Source: Brevundimonas terrae (GTDB taxonomy: Bacteria; Pseudomonadota; Alphaproteobacteria; Caulobacterales; Caulobacteraceae). Taken from it: a stretch of 64,000 nucleotides of DNA. This document shows, in pieces, positions 46,366-56,869 of this stretch. Under the pieces are notes generated by a model. It did not search any database. It saw only the letters and a program-made list of their open reading frames with translations, and was not told where the DNA came from. The position numbers were made by a program, and so were the translations under genes. The first letter of the stretch is position 1; each line of letters begins with the position of its first letter. The stretch lies in assembly GCF_011761985.1 (NCBI RefSeq), contig NZ_JAASQT010000001.1:806001-870000 (forward strand), given 5' to 3'.

Positions 46366-47601
46366 TTAGGGCGTCACTTTCGAAAGAGGAGCAGGGTTTG
46401 GGAGTACAGAGGTATTATCCGTAAGCAGAGCATGGGCGCGGCTATTGTTCCAAGCGGAAATGCACGGAATTTTTGCACGGTCACAACGCTCGGCATAACG
46501 ACGGGCGATTTCGGTGACATCGGCCATCAGGCCCGCTTTGAGCGTGGTGGGCTCTAGGCCCAGTGCCTTGAAACCGTCATTGGCGACCACCAGTTCGTTC
46601 TCGTCGGCCTCGGCGCGTGGATTGGGCAGGTTGGCGATTTGCGCACCTGTCACATCGGCAATCATCTGGGCCAGATCGCGCACACGTCGGCTCTCGGTCA
46701 TCTGGTTGAGGATTTTGACGCGCTCGCCCTTTTGCGGCGGGTTGTTTAACGCCAGTTCCACACAGCGCACAGTGTCCTGAATATGGATAAAAGCCCGCGT
46801 CTGGCCGCCTGATCCGTGGACCGTCAGCGGATAGCCGACTGCCGCCTGCATCAGGAAACGGTTCAGGACCGTGCCGTAATCGCCGTCATAGTCAAAGCGG
46901 TTGATCAGGCGCTCGTCCAGCTTGGTTTGTTCGGTCTGTGCGCCCCAGACAATGCCCTGGTGCAGGTCGGTGATGCGAAGCTGGTCGTTCTTGGCGTAGA
47001 ACTGGAACAGCAGGGCATCTTGCGTCTTGGTCATGTGATAGATGCTGCCGGGGTTCGGCGGGAACAGGATTTCCTGCTCGGTCGGGCCAAAATCGGTATC
47101 GACCGTGACCTTTAGATACCCCTCGGGAATCTTGAGCCCCGCCGTCGTATAGCCATAGACGCCCATGGTGCCGAGGTGCGCCAGATGGATGTCGCGCCCG
47201 CTTTCGACCATGGCGGCCAGCAGGTGGCTGGTGGCGTTCAGATTATTGTCGACGGTGTAGATCTTATGCCGTGCCGACTTCATCGAATAGGGCGCGGCGC
47301 GCTGTTCGGCAAAATGGACGATGCTGTCCGGTTTCCAGTCTTTCAGCAGATTGACCAGACGCTCGAAATCTTTGCCGACGGTCAGATTTTCAAAGGCGAT
47401 GTCGTGACCAGATACCTCTTTCCATGCCTTGATGCGGTCGTGGATCGAGGTGATGGGGGTGAGGGACTGTACCCCCAATTCGTTGTCGATGTTCCGGCGG
47501 CTGAGATTGTCGACGATCATCACGTCCCAACCTTTTGCCGACAAATGCAGGGCCGTGGGCCACCCACAAAAACCGTCGCCGCCGAGGATCATTACGCGCA
47601 T
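46366..47601 (-). CDS. sqdB: UDP-sulfoquinovose synthase-like epimerase (SqdB/SQD1 family)
   Basis: A 411-residue extended SDR. The start MRVMILGGDGFCGWPTALHL is the SQD1/SqdB hallmark, and T145 (LGTMGVYGY), Y188 and K192 (SIYHMTKTQ) form the catalytic set. SQD1 enzymes join sulphite to UDP-glucose to give UDP-sulfoquinovose for the sulfolipid SQDG. FAEQRAAPYSMKSARHK and HQGIVWGAQTEQT also fit. The C-terminal 30 residues are variable. It lies after galU and a GNAT gene on the same strand; GalU makes UDP-glucose, its substrate. No sqdX/sqdC or other sulfolipid glycosyltransferase is visible here, so the end product is uncertain. Confidence 0.82.
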   Translation of the reverse strand: MRVMILGGDGFCGWPTALHLSAKGWDVMIVDNLSRRNIDNELGVQSLTPITSIHDRIKAWKEVSGHDIAFENLTVGKDFERLVNLLKDWKPDSIVHFAEQRAAPYSMKSARHKIYTVDNNLNATSHLLAAMVESGRDIHLAHLGTMGVYGYTTAGLKIPEGYLKVTVDTDFGPTEQEILFPPNPGSIYHMTKTQDALLFQFYAKNDQLRITDLHQGIVWGAQTEQTKLDERLINRFDYDGDYGTVLNRFLMQAAVGYPLTVHGSGGQTRAFIHIQDTVRCVELALNNPPQKGERVKILNQMTESRRVRDLAQMIADVTGAQIANLPNPRAEADENELVVANDGFKALGLEPTTLKAGLMADVTEIARRYAERCDRAKIPCISAWNNSRAHALLTDNTSVLPNPAPLSKVTP

Positions 47602-47665
47602 GGTACCGTCCTGATAAACATCGTCCTAGATCATGCCTAACCGAGAAAGAATGACGATCAAGGCG

Positions 47666-48112
47666 TCACTCTGTCTCGGCTGTGTCCGGCCACTCCATTA
47701 TGATCAGAGGATAGGGGCGACCGGCATCGTCGCAAGCTTGCCGCTTGATCGGCCTAAAACCCATATGCTCGTAAAACCCCAGAGCCGCCGGATTGCCTTC
47801 GTTGACCTTGAGCGTTCGTGCCCCGTTTTGCAGGGCGTAGTCGATGGCCTGTCGTCCCAAACCTTGCCCGTGCAAAGCAGGATCGATGAACAAAGCCGCG
47901 ATCTCGTTTTCGGCCAAGCCCAGAAATCCTGTTGGGGTGCCTTCATGATCCAGCGTCCATAGCGGCATTGCGGACGCCAGATAGTCCCGAACCTCGGGCT
48001 CTATCTGGTCGATTTCTGAAGGGGACAAAAAATGATGCGTCGCCTCGACCGCGCGTCGCCATACGCCCAAAAGGGGTGCGCGGTCGGCGGGGGCGAGGCG
48101 ACGGATGATCAA
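47666..48112 (-). CDS. GNAT family N-acetyltransferase (YjaB-like)
   Basis: A 148-residue GNAT protein resembling YjaB-type acetyltransferases: ADRAPLLGVWRRAVEATHHFLSPSEID, then AALFIDPALHGQGLGRQAI (acetyl-CoA loop) and LKVNEGNPAALGFYEHMGF. The substrate is unknown. The start is TTG at 48112, overlapping the galU stop as TTGA, with a GAGG ribosome site inside the end of galU; no other start fits the length. It lies between galU and sqdB in the leftward run, 64 bases before sqdB. Confidence 0.82.
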   Translation of the reverse strand: MIIRRLAPADRAPLLGVWRRAVEATHHFLSPSEIDQIEPEVRDYLASAMPLWTLDHEGTPTGFLGLAENEIAALFIDPALHGQGLGRQAIDYALQNGARTLKVNEGNPAALGFYEHMGFRPIKRQACDDAGRPYPLIIMEWPDTAETE

Positions 48113-48987
48113 AGCAGCGCCTCGATGGCCGCGCGCGCCTGGGCACCGAGGTCGGGGCGTTTCAGGGCCAGCGCCACATTGGCTTTCAGCAGGCCGATCT
48201 TGTCACCGCAGTCATGGGTGATGCCTTCATACTCATAGGCGGTGAAGCTCTGCTGGCCCATCAGGCGGGCCATGGCGTCGGTCAGCTGGATTTCGCCACC
48301 GGCACCGGCGGCCTGTGTTTCCAGCAGGTCGAAGATTTCTGGCTGCAGGATATAGCGGCCTGAAATGGACAGGTTCGACGGGGCCGTGCCACGGGCCGGT
48401 TTTTCGACCATGCCCTTCATGGCATAGCGACGCCCTTCATGGCTGGAAGGGTCGATAATGCCGTATTTGTGGGTTTCGCTGTCCGGCACCTGCTCGACGC
48501 CGATGACATTGCCACCGACCTCGGCATAGACCTCGGCCAGTTGTTTAAGGGCACCCGGTTGGCTGTCGACGATTACGTCCGGCAGGATGACAGCGAACGG
48601 CTCGTGGCCGATGATATCGCGTGCGCACCAGATAGCATGGCCGAGCCCCTTGGGCTTCATCTGGCGGGTGAAGCTCATCTCACCAGCGCGGGCCAGTTCG
48701 GCATTCATGATGTCGAGAATGTCGGTCTTGCCCTTGGCCAGAAGCTGGGCCTCAAGCTCGATCTGGTGATCGAAATAGTCCTCGATGGCTTCCTTGGCGC
48801 GGCCGGTCACAAAGACGATGTGCTCTATACCGGCATCGCGCGCTTCTTCGACGATGTAGGACAGGATGGGTCTGTCCACAACGTTCAGCAGTTCTTTTGG
48901 CGTTGTCTTGGTACCGGGCAGAACGCGGGTACCAAGACCGGCTACAGGAAGAACGGCCTTGCGAAGGCGCGCGGGGGTCGTGGACAT
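48109..48987 (-). CDS. galU: UTP-glucose-1-phosphate uridylyltransferase
   Basis: GalU makes UDP-glucose from UTP and glucose 1-phosphate for envelope sugars. The 292-residue nucleotidyltransferase shows KAVLPVAGLGTRVLPGTKTTPKELL (pyrophosphorylase loop), KPKGLGHAIWCARDIIG, AVILPDVIVDSQPG, MVEKPARGTAPSN and HDCGDKIGLLKANVALALKRPDLG, all family marks. It follows glmS after 82 bases on the minus strand and is overlapped by the GNAT gene. Together with phosphoglucomutase-type enzymes encoded nearby it fits a sugar-nucleotide supply region. Confidence 0.95.
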   Translation of the reverse strand: MSTTPARLRKAVLPVAGLGTRVLPGTKTTPKELLNVVDRPILSYIVEEARDAGIEHIVFVTGRAKEAIEDYFDHQIELEAQLLAKGKTDILDIMNAELARAGEMSFTRQMKPKGLGHAIWCARDIIGHEPFAVILPDVIVDSQPGALKQLAEVYAEVGGNVIGVEQVPDSETHKYGIIDPSSHEGRRYAMKGMVEKPARGTAPSNLSISGRYILQPEIFDLLETQAAGAGGEIQLTDAMARLMGQQSFTAYEYEGITHDCGDKIGLLKANVALALKRPDLGAQARAAIEALL

Positions 48988-49069
48988 TGAGTATCCGGAA
49001 AAAGTCTATGATTGATCTGTCATAGGCATATTTCCGGATAGGTCCAACGACTGTTGTTTGACGCCTTGG

Positions 49070-50884
<1,815 letters not shown>

Positions 50885-51063
50885 GGAATTAACTCCAACG
50901 AAGGCGGGGGTCGCATTTTTTGCGTCCGCACCCGCAATTGAGGTAAGCGAAAGGGTTCAGCCTTACATATAGGGCGCATCTAGGCATAGTGCGGCCTTCG
51001 AGCATCAAACAATGGGTTTCGGAAGATTTCCGGCCAAACCCCGCCAGTTCAAGGATCACGCCT

Positions 51064-52410
51064 TTGGGCGAGAGAAAATATTTCGGCACTGACGGCATTC
51101 GCGGCCGCGCCAATACCCATCCTATGACCGCCGAGGTCGCCTTGCGCGTGGGTCTTGCCGCAGGGCGCCTGTTTCGCACGGATGATGACCGTCGCCATCT
51201 GGTGGTGATCGGCAAGGATACGCGCCTGTCGGGTTATATGATCGAACCGGCTCTGGTGGCAGGTCTGGCCTCGGTGGGCATGGATGTGCGCACCTTTGGC
51301 CCGCTGCCGACACCGGGTGTGGCGATGATGACCCGCTCGATGCGGGCCGATCTGGGCATAATGATCTCGGCCTCGCACAACGATTATGCCGATAACGGTA
51401 TCAAGCTGTTCGGTCCCGATGGTTACAAGCTGTCGGACGAGATCGAGCTGAAGATCGAGGCCATGATGGATGCGGCGCTGGATATGGATCTGGCCCCGTC
51501 CAACAAGCTGGGCCGCGTCAAACGCATTGACGACGCCCCGCCGCGCTATATCGAGATTGCCAAATCGGCCTTCCCCAAGCGCCTCAGCCTGAAGGGTCTG
51601 AGGATCGCCATCGACTGTGCCAATGGTGCCGGTTATCGCGTGGCCCCGACGACGCTTTATGAACTGGGCGCAGAGGTATTCCCCGTTGGGGTCGAGCCGA
51701 ATGGTCTGAACATCAATGCCGAGTGCGGCTCCACCCATCCCGAGGCGGTGTCCGAGGCGGTCAAACGCTATCGCTGCGATATCGGTATCGCGCTGGATGG
51801 CGATGCCGACCGCGTCATTATTTGTGACGAAAAAGGCCATGTGGTCGATGGCGACCAGATCATGGCCCTGATCGGTCTGGACTGGGCCAAGCGCGGTCGT
51901 CTGAATGGCGGCGGTGTGGTGGCCACGGTCATGTCCAATCTGGGTCTGGAACGTCGCCTCAAGTCCGAGGGCCTGACGCTGGAGCGCACCAAGGTGGGCG
52001 ACCGCTATGTCATGGAGCGGATGCGTGCCGGTGGTTTCAATATCGGTGGTGAACAGTCGGGCCATATCATCTTGAAGGACCACGCCACGACCGGAGACGG
52101 CCTGATGGCGGCGCTTCAGGTGCTGGCGGTTCTGGTCGAGGCCGGCGTGCCGATGAGCGAACTGGCCCGCCAGTTCGAGCCGGTGCCGCAGCTACTGAAA
52201 AACGTCCGCTATACGTCGGAGGCTCCTCTGGAGGCCGACACCGTCAAGGCGGCGATGGCCGAGGCGGAACATGCGCTGAACGGCTCGGGCCGTTTGCTGG
52301 TCCGTAAGTCGGGCACGGAAAAACTGATCCGTGTCATGGCCGAGGGTGATGACGAGGCGCTGGTGACGCGCATCGTCAACGAGGTCGCCGACGCGGTGGC
52401 CAAGGCGTAA
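51064..52410 (+). CDS. glmM: Phosphoglucosamine mutase
   Basis: GlmM turns glucosamine 6-phosphate into glucosamine 1-phosphate. The 448-residue protein shows [19 protein letters not shown], the phosphoserine loop [14 protein letters not shown] (S104), the metal loop [20 protein letters not shown] and the phosphate-binding [12 protein letters not shown]. The start is TTG at 51064: the frame is open to 50989 but the family begins here, and AAGGA (51051-51055) stands 8 bases before it. It is divergent from glmS, so both steps are encoded side by side. A terminator follows. Confidence 0.96.
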   Translation: MGERKYFGTDGIRGRANTHPMTAEVALRVGLAAGRLFRTDDDRRHLVVIGKDTRLSGYMIEPALVAGLASVGMDVRTFGPLPTPGVAMMTRSMRADLGIMISASHNDYADNGIKLFGPDGYKLSDEIELKIEAMMDAALDMDLAPSNKLGRVKRIDDAPPRYIEIAKSAFPKRLSLKGLRIAIDCANGAGYRVAPTTLYELGAEVFPVGVEPNGLNINAECGSTHPEAVSEAVKRYRCDIGIALDGDADRVIICDEKGHVVDGDQIMALIGLDWAKRGRLNGGGVVATVMSNLGLERRLKSEGLTLERTKVGDRYVMERMRAGGFNIGGEQSGHIILKDHATTGDGLMAALQVLAVLVEAGVPMSELARQFEPVPQLLKNVRYTSEAPLEADTVKAAMAEAEHALNGSGRLLVRKSGTEKLIRVMAEGDDEALVTRIVNEVADAVAKA

Positions 52411-52413
52411 GAC

Positions 52414-52444
52414 AAAAAGGCGGTCCGGTGGGGCCGCCTTTTTC
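52414..52444. terminator. Bidirectional terminator between glmM and the FAD protein gene
   Basis: AAAAAGGCGG (52414-52423) pairs with CCGCCTTTTT (52434-52443), with further inner pairs. A- and T-runs on both sides suit two converging genes. Confidence 0.87.
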
Positions 52445-53752
52445 TTATGGATTTAGAAGATCGCTCAAAGCTTCGATGCGCTGGCGAATATCGGGCACAG
52501 CGGTGCTTTCCCAATAGGCCGCGCGCGAAGGTGGGCCGAGGGCGAACAGGGCGGTTTCAGCCTGTCCGTCACGGTTCAAAAGCCGCCCGTCACTATCTAG
52601 GTCCAGTCCCTGCCCCAGTGGCTCAAGTCGTGCGCGGCCAGCGGCGATCAGGCTGGCGGTCAGGGGTGTGTGGACGGCATCATGGGCGGGGCCGGTGCAG
52701 TTGATGAACCAGTCGGTGCGGGTCAGGCCCGAGGCGTCGCTGCTGCGCGGTGCGGGCGTCCAGCGGATATCAAGGCCGCTGTCGTCTGCCGTGATGTCGT
52801 TAAGGCGGCCGGCATGGGCCACAAGGCGACCATCGGCTTGCAACTGGCCGAGGGTTTCAAACACATCGGGCGCGATGCGGTGGCGGTGCACATCCCACCA
52901 TGGCCGCAAATGACGCAGGAAGCGGGCCCGTTCGGCCGGTGAGACCTCCAGCCACAGACGCCCCGTCACCGGACGATAACCGTCCATGACGCGCTGCCAT
53001 TCCATTTGCGTGGCCATTTGGCGAGCGGCGTGCAGGCGCTTGGACAGCGGGCCGCTGAGGGCCGCATCGGGCATGGGGGGGGCGGGCGGGTGGCCGTGGA
53101 TATGCGGGCGGGGCATCAGACCACGACGCGACAGGGCCACGGCCTTGCCGGTCCAGCCTTGCCTGATCAGGCCCAACACCATGTCGGCCATGGTCAGGCT
53201 GGTGCCCAGAATAAAGATGCTGTCGTCGGGCTGGATGGCGCTGAGGGCTTCGCCCGCCCACGGATCATTGATGATGCGGGTGCTGGCAGGCGCATTGTCG
53301 GCCCGCGGGGCCGGATTGCCGGTGGCGATGACAATGGCCGAGCCTGACAGGGTGCGACCGTCTTCCAGCACAATTTTGGTGCCCTCAACGGCGACCGCCT
53401 TGCCCTGAACCGTTTCGATCAGGTCGGGATGGGCTGCGCGGACGGCTTTGAGGCGTTCCAGCAGATAGGCACCATAAAGACGGCGACTGATGAAGGCATC
53501 GCCATCGGCCAGATCGGGATGGTGCTGTTCCAGCCATTTCAGGAAATGGGCCGGATCATGGGCCAGCGCCCCCATATTGGCGGCGCGCACATTCAGGCGA
53601 TGGGTGTCGTCGGTGGTGCCATAGGCGACGCCCAAGCCCACGTTTCCTGCCTGTTCGACAATCAGGCTGGCGCGGCCTTTTTCGGCCAGCCGCGCCGCCA
53701 GCATGGCACCGGAAAAACCGCCGCCGATAATCAGGACAGGAAGGGTGCTCAT
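52445..53752 (-). CDS. FAD/NAD(P)-binding protein
   Basis: A 435-residue protein with two dinucleotide-binding regions. The FAD site is LIIGGGFSGAMLAARLAEKG at the N-terminus, and a second, less canonical one is FILGTSLTMADMVLGL near 190. GLGVAYGTTDDTHRLNVRAANM fits the FAD-NAD(P)-binding group (PF13454-like) that includes hydroxyacylglutathione- and amine-oxidising relatives of unclear role. The final motif INCTGPAHDAVHTP is typical of such oxidoreductases. It lies 12 bases after the phosphomannomutase gene and is probably co-transcribed. Its substrate is unknown. Confidence 0.8.
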   Translation of the reverse strand: MSTLPVLIIGGGFSGAMLAARLAEKGRASLIVEQAGNVGLGVAYGTTDDTHRLNVRAANMGALAHDPAHFLKWLEQHHPDLADGDAFISRRLYGAYLLERLKAVRAAHPDLIETVQGKAVAVEGTKIVLEDGRTLSGSAIVIATGNPAPRADNAPASTRIINDPWAGEALSAIQPDDSIFILGTSLTMADMVLGLIRQGWTGKAVALSRRGLMPRPHIHGHPPAPPMPDAALSGPLSKRLHAARQMATQMEWQRVMDGYRPVTGRLWLEVSPAERARFLRHLRPWWDVHRHRIAPDVFETLGQLQADGRLVAHAGRLNDITADDSGLDIRWTPAPRSSDASGLTRTDWFINCTGPAHDAVHTPLTASLIAAGRARLEPLGQGLDLDSDGRLLNRDGQAETALFALGPPSRAAYWESTAVPDIRQRIEALSDLLNP

Positions 53753-53764
53753 CGAGGCGTCCGA

Positions 53765-55264
53765 TCAGATTTCCTGATTGAACGCGCCGATCTCCGGATG
53801 GTTGGCCAGACGCGGCTTCACTTCCTTGTGGAACAGGTCGCGCATGTCGTCTTCGGAACGCATGCTTTCAACGACGACCACCAGTTCGGGCTTGTTCGAG
53901 GAGGCGCGGACCAGAACCCACGAGCCGTCTTCCAGATGCACGCGCACGCCGTTGACGGTGATGGCCTCGACAATCTTGCGGCCAAGGATCGAGCCGCCTG
54001 CAGCTGCCAGTTCCTCGTATTCCTTCACGATGCGGGCCAGCACATCGTATTTTTCCTCGTCGGCGCAATGGGGCGACATGGTCAGGCTGGTATAGGCCGC
54101 AGGCAGGGCCTGTTTCAGCTCCGACAGCTTCTTGTCGGGGTTACGGTCCAGCATGGCCAGAATAGCCGCAGCGGCAACGATACCGTCGTCATAGCCATGG
54201 CCCAGATCACCGGCCATGAAGAAGTGGCCCGACTTTTCAAAGCCCGCCAGCGCACCGATTTCGGCCGTCTTGCGCTTGATATAGGAGTGGCCGGTCTTCC
54301 AATAGACGGTGGTCGCACCATTGGCTTTCAGGACCTCGTCGGTCTTGTACAGGCCGGTCGATTTCACATCGACCACAAAGGTCGAGTTCGGATAGACGGC
54401 CGACAGGTCACGCGCCAGCATCAGGCCGATCTTGTCGGCGAAGATTTCCTCGCCCGTATCATCCACCACGCCGCAGCGGTCGCCGTCACCGTCAAAACCA
54501 AGCGCGAGGTCGGCACCGGTTTCTTTTACCTTGGCCGCCATCTGCATCAGCATGGCGTGGTCTTCGGGGTTCGGATTGTATTTGGGGAAGGTCCAGTCGA
54601 GATCGGTATCCATCTCGATGACTTCCACGCCCATACGGCGCAGGGCCTCGGGCGCAAAGGCACCGGCGGTACCATTGCCACAGGCCGCCACAACCCGCAG
54701 CGGGCGCTTGATCTGCGCCTTGGTGGCGACATCGGCGATATAGGTTTCGGCAAAGTCTTCAATGTGGGTCAAGGTGCCACCGGCACGCTCGACACCCAGA
54801 CCGCCCAGCACGATTTCCTTCAGGCGGCCCATCTCATCGGGGCCAAAGGTCAGGGGCTTGTTCGCGCCCATCTTCACGCCGGTCCAGCCGTTTTCGTTGT
54901 GGCTGGCGGTGACCATGGCCACGCAGGGGCAATCAAGGGCGAATTGGGCGAAATAGGCGGTCGGCGACAAAGCCAGACCGATATCCAGCACCTGCATCCC
55001 GCCTTGCAGCAGGCCGATCGTCAGGGCCTGTTTGACGGCGATGGAATAGGAGCGGAAATCGTGACCGATGACGATTTTCGGCTCGATATTCTGTTCGTGC
55101 ACATAGGTGGCAAGGCCCAGACCCAGTGCCTGAATGCCCAGAAGGTTGATTTCCTTCTCCAGAATCCAGCGCGCATCATATTCACGAAAACCTGTCGGCT
55201 TGACGAGAGCCTGTGTCTCGTAGGCCGCCGTATTGGGCTTCAGGTCCTGACGGGGTGCGCGCAT
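53765..55264 (-). CDS. Phosphomannomutase/phosphoglucomutase (AlgC/ManB-type)
   Basis: A 499-residue alpha-D-phosphohexomutase. Phosphoserine S121 is in TASHNENGWTGVK, the metal loop is GFDGDGDRCGVVD, the sugar loop is FEKSGHFFMAG and the phosphate-binding site is near RASSNKPELVVV. FREYDARWILEKEINLLGIQALGLGL matches the alphaproteobacterial branch. It would supply mannose 1-phosphate or glucose 1-phosphate, the latter being the GalU substrate. I start at ATG 55264 (MRAPRQDLKPN), which matches relatives; ATG 55282 is an alternative. The FAD-protein gene follows on the same strand. Confidence 0.92.
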   Translation of the reverse strand: MRAPRQDLKPNTAAYETQALVKPTGFREYDARWILEKEINLLGIQALGLGLATYVHEQNIEPKIVIGHDFRSYSIAVKQALTIGLLQGGMQVLDIGLALSPTAYFAQFALDCPCVAMVTASHNENGWTGVKMGANKPLTFGPDEMGRLKEIVLGGLGVERAGGTLTHIEDFAETYIADVATKAQIKRPLRVVAACGNGTAGAFAPEALRRMGVEVIEMDTDLDWTFPKYNPNPEDHAMLMQMAAKVKETGADLALGFDGDGDRCGVVDDTGEEIFADKIGLMLARDLSAVYPNSTFVVDVKSTGLYKTDEVLKANGATTVYWKTGHSYIKRKTAEIGALAGFEKSGHFFMAGDLGHGYDDGIVAAAAILAMLDRNPDKKLSELKQALPAAYTSLTMSPHCADEEKYDVLARIVKEYEELAAAGGSILGRKIVEAITVNGVRVHLEDGSWVLVRASSNKPELVVVVESMRSEDDMRDLFHKEVKPRLANHPEIGAFNQEI

Positions 55265-55403
55265 GGAAAGTCCGTGGGTCATTATAATAAGACAGGGTGG
55301 GAGTGCCTGTTTCGATGGGCCCTTAGACCATTGGCAGTCATGCGGACGCAACCATCAGATGATGACAGGCGGTCCTTACCGGTGTTTTGGCGGCATTCCG
55401 GCC

Positions 55404-55432
55404 TTGACCCGCACGGTGACGCCTCCTAGCGA
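55404..55432 (+). promoter_or_regulatory. Candidate promoter of gpmA
   Basis: TTGACC (55404-55409), a 17-base spacer and TAGCGA (55427-55432), 28 bases before the gpmA start. The -10 is imperfect. Confidence 0.35.
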
Positions 55433-55459
55433 TGCGACTACGAGATACCGGAGTGTTCA

Positions 55460-56173
55460 ATGTCGCGACTGATCCTGCTGCGCCACGGCCAAAGCCAGTG
55501 GAACCTTGAAAACCGCTTTACGGGCTGGGTCGATGTCGATCTGACCGCCGAAGGCGAGGCGCAGGCGCGTCGTGGCGGCGAACTGATTGCCGAGGCCGGC
55601 TTCAAGCCGTCGGTGCTGTTCACTTCGGTCCTGACGCGGGCCATGCGTACGGGCGATATGGCGCTGGAAAGCGCGGGCCTCAAAGATGTCGAGGTCATCA
55701 AGGACTGGCGTTTGAACGAGCGCCACTATGGCGGTCTGACCGGTCTGGACAAGGCCGAGACAGCGGCCAAGCACGGCGAGGATCAGGTCAAGGTGTGGCG
55801 CCGTTCGTATGACGTGCCGCCGCCGCCGCTGGATGCCGACAGCGAATACAGCTTTGCCAATGACCCGCGCTATGTCGGCAAGGACATCCCGAACACCGAA
55901 AGCCTGAAAACGACGCTGGACCGCGTGCAGCCCTATTGGGATGCCGAGATCGAGCCGCGCTTGAAGGGGGGCGAGGATGTGATGATTGCCGCCCATGGCA
56001 ACTCGCTGCGTGCTATCGTCAAGCTGCTGTTCGGCCTGTCGGACGAAGAAATCATCGACGTGGAAATCCCGACCAGCAACCCGCTGGATGTCGAACTGGA
56101 TGCCAACCTGAAGCCGGTTTCGGCCCGCTATCTGGACGCCAGCCGCGCCAAACCCCTGCCGCAAATCGCCTAA
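55460..56173 (+). CDS. gpmA: 2,3-bisphosphoglycerate-dependent phosphoglycerate mutase
   Basis: GpmA interconverts 3- and 2-phosphoglycerate in glycolysis. The 237-residue histidine-phosphatase-fold protein begins MSRLILLRHGQSQWN (phospho-acceptor H9), has GWVDVDLTAEGEAQA, WRLNERHYGGLTG (E87) and IAAHGNSLRAIVK with the second histidine. The length is of the dPGM form. It heads a rightward run with the deaminase-fold gene (15 bases later) and the pentapeptide gene. Confidence 0.96.
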   Translation: MSRLILLRHGQSQWNLENRFTGWVDVDLTAEGEAQARRGGELIAEAGFKPSVLFTSVLTRAMRTGDMALESAGLKDVEVIKDWRLNERHYGGLTGLDKAETAAKHGEDQVKVWRRSYDVPPPPLDADSEYSFANDPRYVGKDIPNTESLKTTLDRVQPYWDAEIEPRLKGGEDVMIAAHGNSLRAIVKLLFGLSDEEIIDVEIPTSNPLDVELDANLKPVSARYLDASRAKPLPQIA

Positions 56174-56188
56174 GGACAACGTCAGACC

Positions 56189-56824
56189 ATGACCACTGCC
56201 GGAAACGAACAGGATATCGTCTTCATGCGCCGCGCCATTGAACTGGCCAATGCGCGCATGGGGCAGACTTGGCCAAATCCGGCGGTGGGGTGTGTGATCG
56301 TCAAGGACGGCGTTGTGGTGGCCGAGGCGGCCACGGCGGCGGGCGGTCGCCCTCATGCCGAGGAACAGGCTGTGCCTGCGGCGGGCGGTCTGGCCAAGGG
56401 TGCCACGGCCTATGTGACGCTGGAGCCGTGCGGCGCACGCTCCTCGGGCCGCAAATCCTGTGCCCATTTCCTGACCGAGTCAGGGATTGCCCGCGTGGTG
56501 ATCGGGGCGTTTGATCCGTCGCCCTTCGCCTCGGGACGCGGTGTCGAGCGTCTGCGTGAGGAAGGGCTTGAAGTGTCTTCGGGCGTCCTGGAATCCGAAG
56601 CCATTGCCCTGTGCGAAGGCTTTTTGCACCGTCTGGAAACGGGGCGTCCGATGGTGCGTGTATCCGAGGACGGTCAGGGCTTTGATGCGCGTTTTGCCTC
56701 TTCGCCCAATGCAGACCTCAAGACCGAACTGAGCCGTCTGGGCGAGGCGGGCTATACCCGTGTCTGGACGCCGGAAGGCCAATTGGCCGAGGCCTTGCGT
56801 GCGTCGGGCCTGTTAACCGAGTAA
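56189..56824 (+). CDS. RibD-type deaminase-fold protein lacking the reductase domain
   Basis: A 211-residue protein with a cytidine-deaminase-like zinc site: H56 and E58 in PHAEEQA, and C81 and C91 in LEPCGARSSGRKSCAHFL. The pattern MRRAIELANARMGQTWPNPAVGCVIVKDG is that of the RibD N-terminal domain (diaminohydroxyphosphoribosylaminopyrimidine deaminase). The C-terminal reductase domain of bifunctional RibD is absent; a short divergent tail of about 60 residues stands instead. It may be a partial or repurposed RibD paralogue. It follows gpmA, and no other riboflavin gene is near. Confidence 0.83.
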   Translation: MTTAGNEQDIVFMRRAIELANARMGQTWPNPAVGCVIVKDGVVVAEAATAAGGRPHAEEQAVPAAGGLAKGATAYVTLEPCGARSSGRKSCAHFLTESGIARVVIGAFDPSPFASGRGVERLREEGLEVSSGVLESEAIALCEGFLHRLETGRPMVRVSEDGQGFDARFASSPNADLKTELSRLGEAGYTRVWTPEGQLAEALRASGLLTE

Positions 56825-56869
56825 GGCACTGCAAACCTTCCTTAATCTGATCGGCTCTAGGGTCTGGTG

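Noticed and set aside
50885..51063. glmS ribozyme or riboswitch in the glmS leader
   Set aside because: The gap is short, shared with glmM, shows no ribozyme core, and such ribozymes are typical of Gram-positive bacteria.
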